This document shows positions 16,654 through 25,225 of a stretch of 50,801 bases of DNA, piece after piece (position 1 is the first letter of the stretch; every line of letters begins with the position of its first letter). Position numbers and translations under genes: made by a program. The DNA lies in contig CAJQQY010000063.1 in NCBI GenBank assembly GCA_905480595.1, positions 1 to 50,801 on the forward strand. Direction: 5' to 3'. The DNA comes from an uncultured Saprospiraceae bacterium. GTDB lineage: Bacteria; Bacteroidota; Bacteroidia; Chitinophagales; Saprospiraceae. The notes beneath the pieces are model-generated. The model was not told where the DNA came from, ran no database searches, and saw only the letters and a program-made list of their open reading frames with translations.

Positions 16654-17057
16654 TTGGATTTTATTCTATCTAAGGGTTACGAGAAATTTATTCCAAAAGC
16701 TAAAAATTAAGGGTGTTGTTTGTTTTGTGGGGTGTTGTTTTATATAATAATATTCAAAGAAAGCTATTATTTTACCTTTCTAACTAAAACACCTAGTCTA
16801 CGTTAAGTCTCCTAACTCCATAAAAATCTATTTTATAATTAATTTTTCAAAAACTTTTTTCCAATTTTAAACCTAGAACAAAACTACTTAATAACATGAT
16901 TATCAGTAAATTAAAACAAAAAACAACTTCAATTAACCTCCAATTTCTAATAGAAAAACTATCACTATCAAGAACCATCAAATAAGGTCTCTAAAGTTCC
17001 ATTTTTTAATCGTATTATTGAACCATATTTTTGATTATATGAACTAATACACTTGAA
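16654..17057. other. 404-bp divergent intergenic region
   Basis: Very AT-rich spacer between the two divergent SEKR/F paralogues. An 11-bp direct repeat GGGTGTTGTTT occurs at 16711-16721 and 16730-16740, near the start of the minus-strand gene. No ORF or strong hairpin is seen; it presumably holds both promoters. Confidence 0.5.
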
Positions 17058-18632
17058 ATGTTTTCCAGAAAATCAACTAATACAAAAATTTCCGATCCAC
17101 TTTTCGATCTAATCCATAGTATGTCCCGTTCGGAAAAAAGATATTTCAACATACATACTCAACCCATCAGAAACAACAAAGGAAAAATTCCAGACTACTA
17201 CATCTTATTTGAGATTTTAGATAAGATGAAAATATATGATAAGGACAATGCGGAACAAAAGCTTTTACAAAAAGTGGGGAAGGAAGCTTTTTCAAACTTT
17301 ACGGTTAAGAAAAATGAGTTGTATGATGCATTGATGAAGTCGCTAAGGAATTATAGTTTTAAACAAACGAGGAAATCTGCTGATTATATCAAAGTCTTGA
17401 TTCGAGATGCTAATTTCTTATTTAAGCGAGGGCTTTTCAAAGATGCGGAAAGGCATGTAAAAGAAGCAAGAAAGTTGGCTGAAAAATGTGGAGACACATT
17501 GAGTTTGATTGAAATTAGTCGGTTTGAAAGAGAATATATTTTAACCACTCGGTCTAGAAATGCGAATAAAAAATTAGAAAAAATCCACAAGGAAGGAATT
17601 ATTTTATTTGATAAATTAAAAGAAGAAGAAGAGATTAGGAGAGATTATGACTTAATCGCTGCAACTCGAGCTCAAAATAGTAAATTGACAAATGAAAAAG
17701 ATATAAAAGAATTCAGATCAAAATTCTCTCATTTATTTGAAATTTATAAAAATCAAAATCTTTCTATTCTTTCCAAGAGATATTTAATTAACGCTCTTAT
17801 TCAGTACCATTACTTGTTAGAAGAAAATGAACCTTACCTACAAAAAGCATTATCTATCATTGATTGGTGGGAAGACAACGAAATATGGTTAAATCAATCA
17901 TCTCATCTTTACATAGCCGCGCTCTCAAACTTATTAACGGGCTATGGTAGGTTAAGAAAATATGATGAATACTTATACGTATTGAAAAAAATCGAAAAAA
18001 TAAAACCAAATAATCAATACGAGGAAGCTATGAGATTTCATCGACTAATGATTAATAGACAAGTTTATTTTCTCAATAAAGGATTAATTGAGGAAGTCTG
18101 CAACTTATCTATTGCTATTGAGAAAGGAATAAAAAATCATAAATTAAATGAAGGCGTACAGATAGTTTTAATATATAATGTAATAGTAGCTTTTTTTGTG
18201 AGCAAAAGATATAATGAATGCATCAGGTGGGTAAACCTGTATAATCCATTTAAAAAAATGGGCGTATCAAGAATAGATATTCAATTTGCTCAAGTATTAA
18301 AACTAATTGCAATTTATGAATTAGAAGAGTTAGACTCTTTAGAAAAAAATATAATCTCAACTGAAAAATATTTTAAAAATCAGATTCTGTTATCTCGACA
18401 TGCTTTAGAGTTTATAGTACTAAGAGCTATTAAAAAACTGGGAAAGGTAGTTCCTAAAGAGCAAAATAAAATTATAAAAGAATTAAGGGCTACTACTAAC
18501 GATCTACCGATGAAAGCAAAAAGAAGATTAGGCTTTGATGAAATTGATTTATGGCTTACTAGTAAGGTTGAAGAAAAGACTATTATTCAACTTTTGCAGG
18601 AAAGAAATAAAAAGAAAACTCTAAATAAATAA
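17058..18632 (+). CDS. Helical-repeat protein, SEKR/F family (unknown function)
   Basis: A 524-aa paralogue of the protein at 15148-16653, transcribed divergently. It shares FDLIHSMSRSEKRYFNIH and the following YYILFEILDKM and FLFKRGLFKDAERHVKEARKL segments, the latter typical of TPR-like helix pairs. It is rich in Lys, Glu and Asn, cytosolic, without signal peptide. The two copies are diverged, so this is an old duplication. The stop codon lies inside a terminator hairpin. Function unknown. Confidence 0.8.
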   Translation: MFSRKSTNTKISDPLFDLIHSMSRSEKRYFNIHTQPIRNNKGKIPDYYILFEILDKMKIYDKDNAEQKLLQKVGKEAFSNFTVKKNELYDALMKSLRNYSFKQTRKSADYIKVLIRDANFLFKRGLFKDAERHVKEARKLAEKCGDTLSLIEISRFEREYILTTRSRNANKKLEKIHKEGIILFDKLKEEEEIRRDYDLIAATRAQNSKLTNEKDIKEFRSKFSHLFEIYKNQNLSILSKRYLINALIQYHYLLEENEPYLQKALSIIDWWEDNEIWLNQSSHLYIAALSNLLTGYGRLRKYDEYLYVLKKIEKIKPNNQYEEAMRFHRLMINRQVYFLNKGLIEEVCNLSIAIEKGIKNHKLNEGVQIVLIYNVIVAFFVSKRYNECIRWVNLYNPFKKMGVSRIDIQFAQVLKLIAIYELEELDSLEKNIISTEKYFKNQILLSRHALEFIVLRAIKKLGKVVPKEQNKIIKELRATTNDLPMKAKRRLGFDEIDLWLTSKVEEKTIIQLLQERNKKKTLNK

Positions 18633-18647
18633 TACTTAGAGTTTTCT
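18613..18647. terminator. Bidirectional terminator
   Basis: AGAAAACTCTAA (18613-18624) pairs with TTAGAGTTTTCT (18636-18647). T-rich tails follow on both strands, so it can serve both the gene ending at 18632, whose stop lies in the loop, and the minus-strand gene ending at 18657. Confidence 0.82.
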
Positions 18648-18656
18648 TTTTCAAGA

Positions 18657-19025
18657 TTATTTAGACACTCTAATTAATAACTTAGTTTGTCCTGAATTTA
18701 ATCTGAGGTTATAAGTGCTTCCTCCTGAAAGATCATACTTTTTTATATCGCCCGTGAATGTGTTTTCTATATCGTCCTGACCAATCATCGCCAATTGATT
18801 CGTATTCTCATGAAAGACTATACCCCATTGCGCTACATCAGCTGTAGAAAAATCATCTGTACCATTTGAAAGAGGGCTGGATGCAGCAACAACTTGTACA
18901 TCACCTGAAGTCGAAGTAATATTTACTCCATTGCCAGTTAAAGAAAACTCTTGAGGAGACGCCCCATCAGAAAAAAATAGATAGAGTTTTTTCATGTCGG
19001 TTGAAAGGGAAATTGAATTTGCCAT
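18657..19025 (-). CDS. Small orphan protein, beta-rich (hypothetical)
   Basis: A 122-aa protein that I do not recognise. It has no signal peptide, Cys, or membrane segment. It is rich in Ser, Thr, Gly and Asn with alternating hydrophobic residues (VNITSTSGDVQVVAAS; TYNLRLNSGQTKLLIRV), suggesting a beta-sandwich. It is a single gene ending at a good bidirectional terminator, which supports expression. Possible roles such as a structural or secreted-particle subunit are speculation. Confidence 0.65.
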   Translation of the reverse strand: MANSISLSTDMKKLYLFFSDGASPQEFSLTGNGVNITSTSGDVQVVAASSPLSNGTDDFSTADVAQWGIVFHENTNQLAMIGQDDIENTFTGDIKKYDLSGGSTYNLRLNSGQTKLLIRVSK

Positions 19026-19225
19026 TTTTATTTACACGTGTTTTATAAAATAATCTAGTTTCAAAATTCTATTTAAATTGATGTTTACTCTGATTTTTTT
19101 CAAATCACAAACAACAAACTATTCTAATTTTCAACGCTTCAAATACTCTTTAATCATCTGATAATCAAATTATTACGCATAATAATTATCCAATTTTCAA
19201 TACATCTTTTTATTAATGTTTTTTT

Positions 19226-19294
19226 ATGAAAAAATTAGCTATCCTAGTTTTTATCTTTAATTTTGGAACTTCGTTTTTCACCATTCATTTTTAA
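19226..19294 (+). CDS. Possible 22-aa hydrophobic peptide
   Basis: ATG at 19226 gives MKKLAILVFIFNFGTSFF plus four residues, then TAA. It looks like an isolated signal peptide or small membrane peptide directly before the GTG start at 19305. It could be a leader peptide, a remnant or chance in AT-rich DNA; no further support. Confidence 0.2.
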   Translation: MKKLAILVFIFNFGTSFFTIHF

Positions 19295-19304
19295 ATTCTA
19301 AAAC

Positions 19305-20288
19305 GTGCTCGGATTTTTTAGAACCAATCAACTAGCAGCCAACTTATTTTTGATAATATATGTTTTGGTAATGCGTACTTCAGGTCTTTTTGCAACTGAA
19401 GTTTGGGAACCCAGTTCTGCTGGAGTGTTCAGTCACGCCGTATATAATTACGTAGGAACTCATGGATGGTTGCCTGATTTGATTGCGCTTATTTTAGTCT
19501 TATTGCAAGCGTTATTATTAAATATCTTGTCAGCACGATTTCGAGTATCGAAAGAAGTAACGATGTTCCCTGGCGTGTTCTACATTTTATTGATGAGTAC
19601 ATTACCGAGCTTTTTGCATTTGTCACCAGTTTTGATGGGAAATACATTTTTGATCGTAGGCTTGTCGAGTTTGTTTAATGCTTACAAAAAATCCTCTGTC
19701 GCTGGATCTATTTTTAATGTTGGATTTTGGTTTGGAATGGCGAGTCTTTTTTACTTTTCGAATTTTGCATTTTTATTGTTGGCGATTTTTGGGTTGGCAA
19801 CGCTTCGAAATATTCGAATCAATGAAATATTTATGGTCATCGTAGGAATGATCGCTCCCCTATTTTTAACGGGAACGATTTTTTATTTACTAGATGATTG
19901 GAGTTATTTTTACCAAACTACTTTTATCAAGGGTTTTGGTTTTTGGAATTTTGAATGGGTCGATCATTGGAGTAATTATGTACCACCAGTTCTATTTGGA
20001 GTTTTGGGTTTAATTGTTTTCGGGAGCGCTAATATTTATTTCCAAAAACAAAGCATTCGTTCCCAAAAGAATATTCAAATTTTATATTACTTCATCATTA
20101 TTTCTCTTTTGACTGTTTTGATGCAAAAGGAAGTTCGGATAGAACAACTATTATTGTTAGCAATTCCTTTATCATTGATGTTGCCTTTGAATTTTTTAGA
20201 TTTTAGAAAAAAAGAAATCGGAAGTGGAATTCATTTGGGGTGGCTGATTGCGATATTGTTTTTGCAGTATCGATTACTGTTTATGTGA
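19305..20288 (+). CDS. DUF6427-like multispanning membrane protein
   Basis: The GTG start at 19305 fits, giving MLGFFRTNQLAANLFLIIYV. The 327-aa protein has about eight to ten hydrophobic helices over its whole length and conserved aromatic segments such as LLDDWSYFYQTTFIKGFGFW. This matches the DUF6427 proteins of Bacteroidota that I recall, often encoded near purine or envelope genes. No transport or enzyme motif is visible. It ends 110 bp before purQ, which has its own promoter. Confidence 0.75.
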   Translation: MLGFFRTNQLAANLFLIIYVLVMRTSGLFATEVWEPSSAGVFSHAVYNYVGTHGWLPDLIALILVLLQALLLNILSARFRVSKEVTMFPGVFYILLMSTLPSFLHLSPVLMGNTFLIVGLSSLFNAYKKSSVAGSIFNVGFWFGMASLFYFSNFAFLLLAIFGLATLRNIRINEIFMVIVGMIAPLFLTGTIFYLLDDWSYFYQTTFIKGFGFWNFEWVDHWSNYVPPVLFGVLGLIVFGSANIYFQKQSIRSQKNIQILYYFIIISLLTVLMQKEVRIEQLLLLAIPLSLMLPLNFLDFRKKEIGSGIHLGWLIAILFLQYRLLFM

Positions 20289-20330
20289 TTTTTGATTAAC
20301 AAAAAAAATTAGAAACTTCCCTTCCAAATA

Positions 20331-20360
20331 TTGTCAATTCTTTTTTTATCAATACCTTTG
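20331..20360 (+). promoter_or_regulatory. Promoter of purQ
   Basis: TTG (20331-20333), a 19-bp spacer and TACCTTTG (20353-20360) fit the Bacteroidota housekeeping promoter, 38 bp upstream of the purQ ATG. Confidence 0.8.
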
Positions 20361-20398
20361 CACTTTTTAAAACTAAAAATTCCCTAAGGGGCTTAAAT

Positions 20399-21103
20399 AT
20401 GAAATTTGGAGTAATTGTTTTTCCAGGATCTAATTGTGATGATGATATGATTCACGTGCTCGGTACAGTTATGCAACAAGAAGTTGTAAAGTTGTGGCAC
20501 AAAGAAACCGAACTAAAAGGTTTCGGAAAAGGTGATTGTATCATTTTGCCAGGAGGATTTTCTTATGGCGATTATTTACGAGCAGGAGCGATTGCTCGAT
20601 TTTCTCCAATTATGAAATCTGTAATTGAGTTTGCTAATAATGGAGGTTATGTTTGGGGAATTTGTAATGGATTCCAAGTAGCGTGCGAAGCTGGATTATT
20701 GCCAGGAGTTTTGTTGAGAAATAGTAATCAAAAATTTATTTGTAAAAATGTTTATCTAAAGACATTGACCAATAACTCTGCGATCACTTCTAATATTGAT
20801 TTGGAAAAACCTCTTTTGATTCCGATTGCACATGCTGAAGGTCGATACTTGGCTGATGAAGCTACGCTAAAATCATTGAAAGAGAATGACCAAATCCTTT
20901 TTGAATACTGCGATGAAAATGGAATTGTCTCTGACAACACTAATCCAAATGGATCGACAAACAGTATCGCAGGTATTTGTAATGCCAATAGAAATGTTTT
21001 CGGAATGATGCCTCACCCAGAGCGAGCTTCTGAAAAAGTACTCGGAAATGATGATGGACGAATTATGTTTGAGTCGTTAATCGGATTGATGGTTGACGCT
21101 TAA
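20399..21103 (+). CDS. purQ: Phosphoribosylformylglycinamidine synthase subunit PurQ
   Basis: A 234-aa class I glutamine amidotransferase that supplies ammonia to FGAM synthase in purine biosynthesis. It begins with FGVIVFPGSNCDDD. The nucleophile Cys89 sits in VWGICNGFQVACEAGLLPG, and the His206/Glu208 pair is in MMPHPERASE. A separate PurQ implies a small PurL and PurS elsewhere in the genome rather than the large fused PurL; neither is in the window. Confidence 0.95.
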   Translation: MKFGVIVFPGSNCDDDMIHVLGTVMQQEVVKLWHKETELKGFGKGDCIILPGGFSYGDYLRAGAIARFSPIMKSVIEFANNGGYVWGICNGFQVACEAGLLPGVLLRNSNQKFICKNVYLKTLTNNSAITSNIDLEKPLLIPIAHAEGRYLADEATLKSLKENDQILFEYCDENGIVSDNTNPNGSTNSIAGICNANRNVFGMMPHPERASEKVLGNDDGRIMFESLIGLMVDA

Positions 21104-21613
21104 ATTATTTACTGTTGTACGGCCTTGACTGTTCAACTGTTTTACGATTAAGTATGAAACAGTTGAACAGTCAAAACAATCTCCCATCGAAACAATCACT
21201 TCCATAATAATTCTATCTACCTACATTTTCCACCTTCCTTTTTTCTATCAATCCCATTTTTTTATTTTTTTTATTTTGAAAAAGATAGCAGCAAATTAAT
21301 TTAATTTTATAATTTAGCATCTGCATAAATATAAATGTGCAAAAACTTATTAAACAGACAACAAACATACCCTTCCCATATCCCATTCTAACATATCTAG
21401 TATTTTCCCATTAGCCTTTTTTTACATTACTCTATCACTATTATCAATTGACTTAAGAGCAGTCAGTTCTCTAAACTTGGTATCTATTTTGAGCCTTTAG
21501 GCGCATTAAAACAAAACGAAAATCAACTACTATATTCTAGCTACCATTTTTATTGACTGACTAAATTATATAATAATTAAACTGTTTCAATTTCTAAATT
21601 TTCTTTACTAGAC
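21104..21613. other. 510-bp intergenic region after purQ
   Basis: Apart from the 18-bp palindrome at 21125-21174 described separately, this AT-rich stretch shows no ORF, promoter consensus or hairpin that I trust. Confidence 0.5.
21125..21174. repeat. Perfect 18-bp inverted repeat after purQ
   Basis: The arm TTGACTGTTCAACTGTTT (21125-21142) is exactly complementary to 21157-21174, with a 14-base loop. There is no T-run on either side, so it is not a textbook terminator, although it starts 22 bp after the purQ stop. Confidence 0.75.
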
Positions 21614-22054
21614 ATGAGAGTTGCTTTACTTTTAATTTGCTTTTTTTCTTACTTCTCTGCTACCGCTCAATTGGAGCCTGTAAAATGGTCTTTCGATGTG
21701 GAAAAAGTAAGCGATACTGAGTACGACATTATTTTTACAGCTAACATTGACAAAGGCTGGTCGGTGTATTCGCCTTACTTAGAATCTGACGAAGGACCAA
21801 TTCCAACTACTTTCGAGTTTTACAACAACGATCTTCAAGCGGTGGGTAAAGCACGCGAAGAAGGAAATCGAAAAGAAGTTTTTGATGAATTATTTGGAAT
21901 GAACTTGATTAAGTTTAGTAGGAAAGCAAGGTTTACTCAACGAGTAAAAATAGATGACTCAAATACTGTGTCTGGTCATTTAACGTACATGACTTGCGAT
22001 GACGAAAGTTGTCTTCCTCCAGAGGATGTCAATTTTGAAATTGCACTCAAGTAA
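21614..22054 (+). CDS. Stand-alone DsbD N-terminal domain protein
   Basis: A 146-aa periplasmic protein with a signal peptide ending near SATAQ. The mature part resembles the immunoglobulin-like N-terminal thiol domain of DsbD (DsbD alpha): EPVKWSFDVEKVSD, IDKGWSVYSPYL, GPIPTTFEFYN and the Cys pair in MTCDDESCLPPEDV. The whole protein is colinear with each of the two N-terminal domains of the DsbD encoded 348 bp downstream. It probably shuttles reducing equivalents from DsbD to periplasmic substrates. Confidence 0.88.
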   Translation: MRVALLLICFFSYFSATAQLEPVKWSFDVEKVSDTEYDIIFTANIDKGWSVYSPYLESDEGPIPTTFEFYNNDLQAVGKAREEGNRKEVFDELFGMNLIKFSRKARFTQRVKIDDSNTVSGHLTYMTCDDESCLPPEDVNFEIALK

Positions 22055-22104
22055 ATAACATATTTCCAAATATGTTAAATTTTTATCTAAGCAAAACGAA
22101 AAAC

Positions 22105-22132
22105 AATAGTTGCCGTTTAAAAGGCAACTATT
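22105..22132. repeat. Perfect 10-bp hairpin
   Basis: AATAGTTGCC (22105-22114) pairs with GGCAACTATT (22123-22132), 50 bp after the stop of the DsbD-domain gene. No T-run follows. Confidence 0.5.
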
Positions 22133-22215
22133 CAAAACATTGTTAGAAAAAAATGGTCACGTATCTTGAATTTCATCAATTGAATTCAATTAATACTTTA
22201 GAAAAAACCATTGTT

Positions 22216-22261
22216 AGTGATTGGCAGTAAGCTCTAGGCTTGCTGCCAATCACTTTTTTTG
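22216..22261 (+). terminator. Strong intrinsic terminator before dsbD
   Basis: AGTGATTGGCAG (22216-22227) pairs with CTGCCAATCACT (22243-22254), extended inward by four more pairs past one mismatch and followed by seven T residues. It separates the single-domain gene from dsbD, which therefore needs its own promoter. Confidence 0.88.
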
Positions 22262-22296
22262 TACCTATACGGTCACAAAAAGACATTTTAGAAGGG

Positions 22297-22336
22297 TATA
22301 TTTGCAATTTTCTCATCTAATCATTTTGTATTTTTG
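22297..22336 (+). promoter_or_regulatory. Candidate promoter region of dsbD
   Basis: Two TAnnTTTG matches, TATATTTG (22297-22304) and TATTTTTG (22329-22336), lie 67-99 bp upstream of the dsbD ATG. The TTG at 22302-22304 is 24 bp from the second one, longer than ideal. Confidence 0.4.
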
Positions 22337-22402
22337 CAAATACATGAAAAATACTTGTTACTTTCATATAATAAAAAAGAACAATCTAATAATAAATAAG
22401 AT

Positions 22403-25126
22403 ATGCGATTACTGTTAACACTACTACTTAGCCTCGGTTTTACGGCTGCTACTTTCGCACAAATCCATAATCCTGTCAAATGGAACATGGAATCAAAACA
22501 AGTAAGTGCTGATGAATTTGACTTGATTTACAAAGCGACCATTGAAGATGGTTGGACCATTTATTCTCAGCATATAGCAGAAGATGGACCTGTTCCAACT
22601 ACTTTTAATTATGATACAGGGAGCCATTTTGAAGCCGTTGGAGAAACTAAAGAATCTAACAATCGAGTTGAAAAGCATGATAATGTTTTTGACATGACAG
22701 TTAGAAAGTTTTTCAAAACTGCTGAATTTACACAACGAGTTAAAGTCAAAGATTTTTCAAAACCAATTACTGGTTATTTGAATTTCATGACTTGTGACGA
22801 TCGCAAATGTTTAGCCCCGTCAGATATTGATTTTAATTTTGCTTTGAAAAATACTATGACTTCTTCAGGTAGTAATGAAGAGGAAAAACCTGAACCTAAA
22901 AAAGAAGAACCAGCTCCTGGAAAAGGAAATGGTGACTTGTCTTTTTCATCAGGTTCAAATGATGGAGCAGGTGGAAACAATAACGATCAAAATGCTAAAA
23001 TTCCATCGACAATTTCAGAACCAATTGCTCAAAGTGAAACAATTGAAATTGAACCAATTGATGATGCTCAAGCTGATAACGGTTTAAAGAAAACAACAAC
23101 ATGGACTGCTTCTTTGGAAAAATTAAATGACTCAGAATATAATCTAATTCTCAAAGCAAAGATTCAAGATCATTGGTATTTATATTCTCAAATTCAAGAC
23201 AACCAAGATTCAGATGATTATGACGGCCCATATCCGACAGCCTTCAATTATGATCCAGGAGACAATTATGAGTTAGTTGGAAAAACAACTGAGTCTGATA
23301 ATATGAAAAGAATTCGTGATGCAGTTTTTGAGATGGATGTAAATAAATTTTCTCACGATGCTACATTTACGCAAAAAATAAAAATCACCGATCCTTCCAA
23401 ACCAGTTACTGCATACTTCGAATATCAAACTTGTGATGATAAACAATGCATCATGAATACTGATGATATTTTTATTGATGCAACAAGTGGTAAAGCGTAT
23501 GTTGGAGCAGAAGCTACTAAAATGATGAGTGCTTTTACGGCATCTCAAACTTCAGGTGAAGGTGGGCAATCTCATATGTCTGGCGATACGATCGATCAAA
23601 CTAGAGCTGCTATTGTTGATACGTTTGCTGATCCTGCTGGAGATTGTGGCGGAGAAACAGAATCAGGAAGTGGATGGTTTTGGACTTTCCTTTTAGGATT
23701 TGGTGGTGGATTAATTGCGTTATTGACACCATGTGTATTCCCAATGATCCCATTGACAGTTAGTTTTTTCACTAAAGGAAGTAAAACTCGAGCGGAAGGA
23801 ATTAAAAATGGATTAATTTATGGTGCTTCGATTATTGTTATTTATGTCGCGCTTGGTTTATTAATCACCTTTGCATTTGGTCCCGAAGCATTGAATCGAC
23901 TTTCAACACATTGGTTACCCAATTTAATTTTCTTTGTCATTTTTATAATTTTTGCCATTTCATTTTTTGGTTATTTCGAGATCACTTTGCCAAGTTCTTG
24001 GACGACCAAAACAGATTCAATGGCAGACCAAGGAGGTTTGTTGGGAACATTTTTTATGGCAGCAACCTTATCATTAGTTTCATTTAGTTGTACTGGACCA
24101 ATCATTGGTTCCGCATTGGTAGAATCGGCTTCCAATCCTATAGGACCATTTATAGTGATGCTTGGATTTTCTTCCGCATTGGCATTGCCATTTGGATTAT
24201 TTGCAGCCTTCCCTGCTTGGTTGAATTCTTTACCACAATCAGGAGGTTGGATGACTAATGTAAAAGTGATTTTAGGATTCGTAGAAGTTGCTTTAGCTTT
24301 CAAATTCCTTTCTGTTGCAGACTATACTTTCCATTGGGGAATTTTAAAATATGAATTATTCTTAGGTATTTGGGTCATCGTTGGTATTTGTATGGCACTT
24401 TATATGTTGGGATATATTTTATTTCCACATGATGCTCCATTGAAAAAAGTAACTCCACTTAGAGGAACACTCGCTGCAGTATTTTTAGGTGTTTCGATTT
24501 TCTTAGCAATGGGATTCCGATACAATGATGTGACTAAATCATATGCTTCACCAAGTATCCTAAGTGGATTAGCTCCTCCTTCGATTTACAATTTCTTTTT
24601 ACCAACGCCTGAAGTTGATGCTGAAATGAAGAAAAGATTTCCTTCATTTACGAAGTGTGCTAACAACTTAGACTGCTTTAAAGATTATTACGAAGGTTTG
24701 GCTTATGCTCAAGAAACTAATCAACCTTTGTTGGTAGATTTTACGGGTTACGGGTGTGTAAATTGTAGAAAAACAGAGGATAATGTTTGGGTACAAGATC
24801 CTGTTCGAAATAATATCGATAAGAATTTTGTCTTGGTTTCTCTTTATGTGGATTCACCAGACAAATTAGATAAGACCTTATTTTCAAAAGCTCAAAATAA
24901 AAAGCTTAGAAACGTGGGTAATAAATGGGCTGATTTCCAAATTGCTAACTTTAGAAATAATGCTCAACCACTTTATGTATTAATGACTCCTGATGAACAA
25001 GTATTGGCTCGTCCAGTTGGATACTTGGATGGATGGAATGATTGGGAGCAATACAATGATTACTTGAACTGTGGTTTGCAAACTTACGACGGAGTTAAAA
25101 ATGGAACACTTGGAATGAAAAAATAA
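22403..25126 (+). CDS. dsbD: Thiol:disulfide interchange protein DsbD with two N-terminal domains
   Basis: A 907-aa protein. After the signal peptide (ending TFAQ) come a DsbD-alpha domain (about 20-152, CDDRKC), a low-complexity Glu/Lys/Gly/Asn linker, and a second DsbD-alpha domain (about 228-360, CDDKQC). The membrane electron-transfer domain starts near 425 with LIALLTPCVFPMIPLTVSFF and contains FSCTGPIIGSALVE, carrying the membrane Cys residues. The C-terminal thioredoxin-like domain has CVNC at 785-788. It moves electrons from cytoplasmic thioredoxin to the periplasm. E. coli DsbD is about 565 aa with one N-terminal domain, so the doubling is notable. Confidence 0.94.
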   Translation: MRLLLTLLLSLGFTAATFAQIHNPVKWNMESKQVSADEFDLIYKATIEDGWTIYSQHIAEDGPVPTTFNYDTGSHFEAVGETKESNNRVEKHDNVFDMTVRKFFKTAEFTQRVKVKDFSKPITGYLNFMTCDDRKCLAPSDIDFNFALKNTMTSSGSNEEEKPEPKKEEPAPGKGNGDLSFSSGSNDGAGGNNNDQNAKIPSTISEPIAQSETIEIEPIDDAQADNGLKKTTTWTASLEKLNDSEYNLILKAKIQDHWYLYSQIQDNQDSDDYDGPYPTAFNYDPGDNYELVGKTTESDNMKRIRDAVFEMDVNKFSHDATFTQKIKITDPSKPVTAYFEYQTCDDKQCIMNTDDIFIDATSGKAYVGAEATKMMSAFTASQTSGEGGQSHMSGDTIDQTRAAIVDTFADPAGDCGGETESGSGWFWTFLLGFGGGLIALLTPCVFPMIPLTVSFFTKGSKTRAEGIKNGLIYGASIIVIYVALGLLITFAFGPEALNRLSTHWLPNLIFFVIFIIFAISFFGYFEITLPSSWTTKTDSMADQGGLLGTFFMAATLSLVSFSCTGPIIGSALVESASNPIGPFIVMLGFSSALALPFGLFAAFPAWLNSLPQSGGWMTNVKVILGFVEVALAFKFLSVADYTFHWGILKYELFLGIWVIVGICMALYMLGYILFPHDAPLKKVTPLRGTLAAVFLGVSIFLAMGFRYNDVTKSYASPSILSGLAPPSIYNFFLPTPEVDAEMKKRFPSFTKCANNLDCFKDYYEGLAYAQETNQPLLVDFTGYGCVNCRKTEDNVWVQDPVRNNIDKNFVLVSLYVDSPDKLDKTLFSKAQNKKLRNVGNKWADFQIANFRNNAQPLYVLMTPDEQVLARPVGYLDGWNDWEQYNDYLNCGLQTYDGVKNGTLGMKK

Positions 25127-25141
25127 GATTCCATTATTTAA

Positions 25142-25182
25142 AAAAAAAGCGCATCGAAATTAAAATTCGATGCGCTTTTTTT
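25142..25182. terminator. Bidirectional terminator between dsbD and the transglycosylase
   Basis: The stem GCGCATCGAA / TTCGATGCGC has flanking A-run and T-run pairs (25142-25158 with 25166-25182). It lies between two convergent genes and is well formed on both strands. Confidence 0.92.
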
Positions 25183-25225
25183 ACAAAAATCGAAACGTAA
25201 AACTTTCAATGTCTAACCATTAAAT

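Noticed and set aside
16711-16740. Direct repeat GGGTGTTGTTT twice in 30 bp
   Set aside because: Too short and in low-complexity G/T-rich sequence; no gene-related position to support an operator claim.
23971-24303. 110-aa frame on the minus strand inside dsbD
   Set aside because: It lies antisense to the strongly conserved membrane domain of DsbD; composition and lack of motifs fit a shadow frame.
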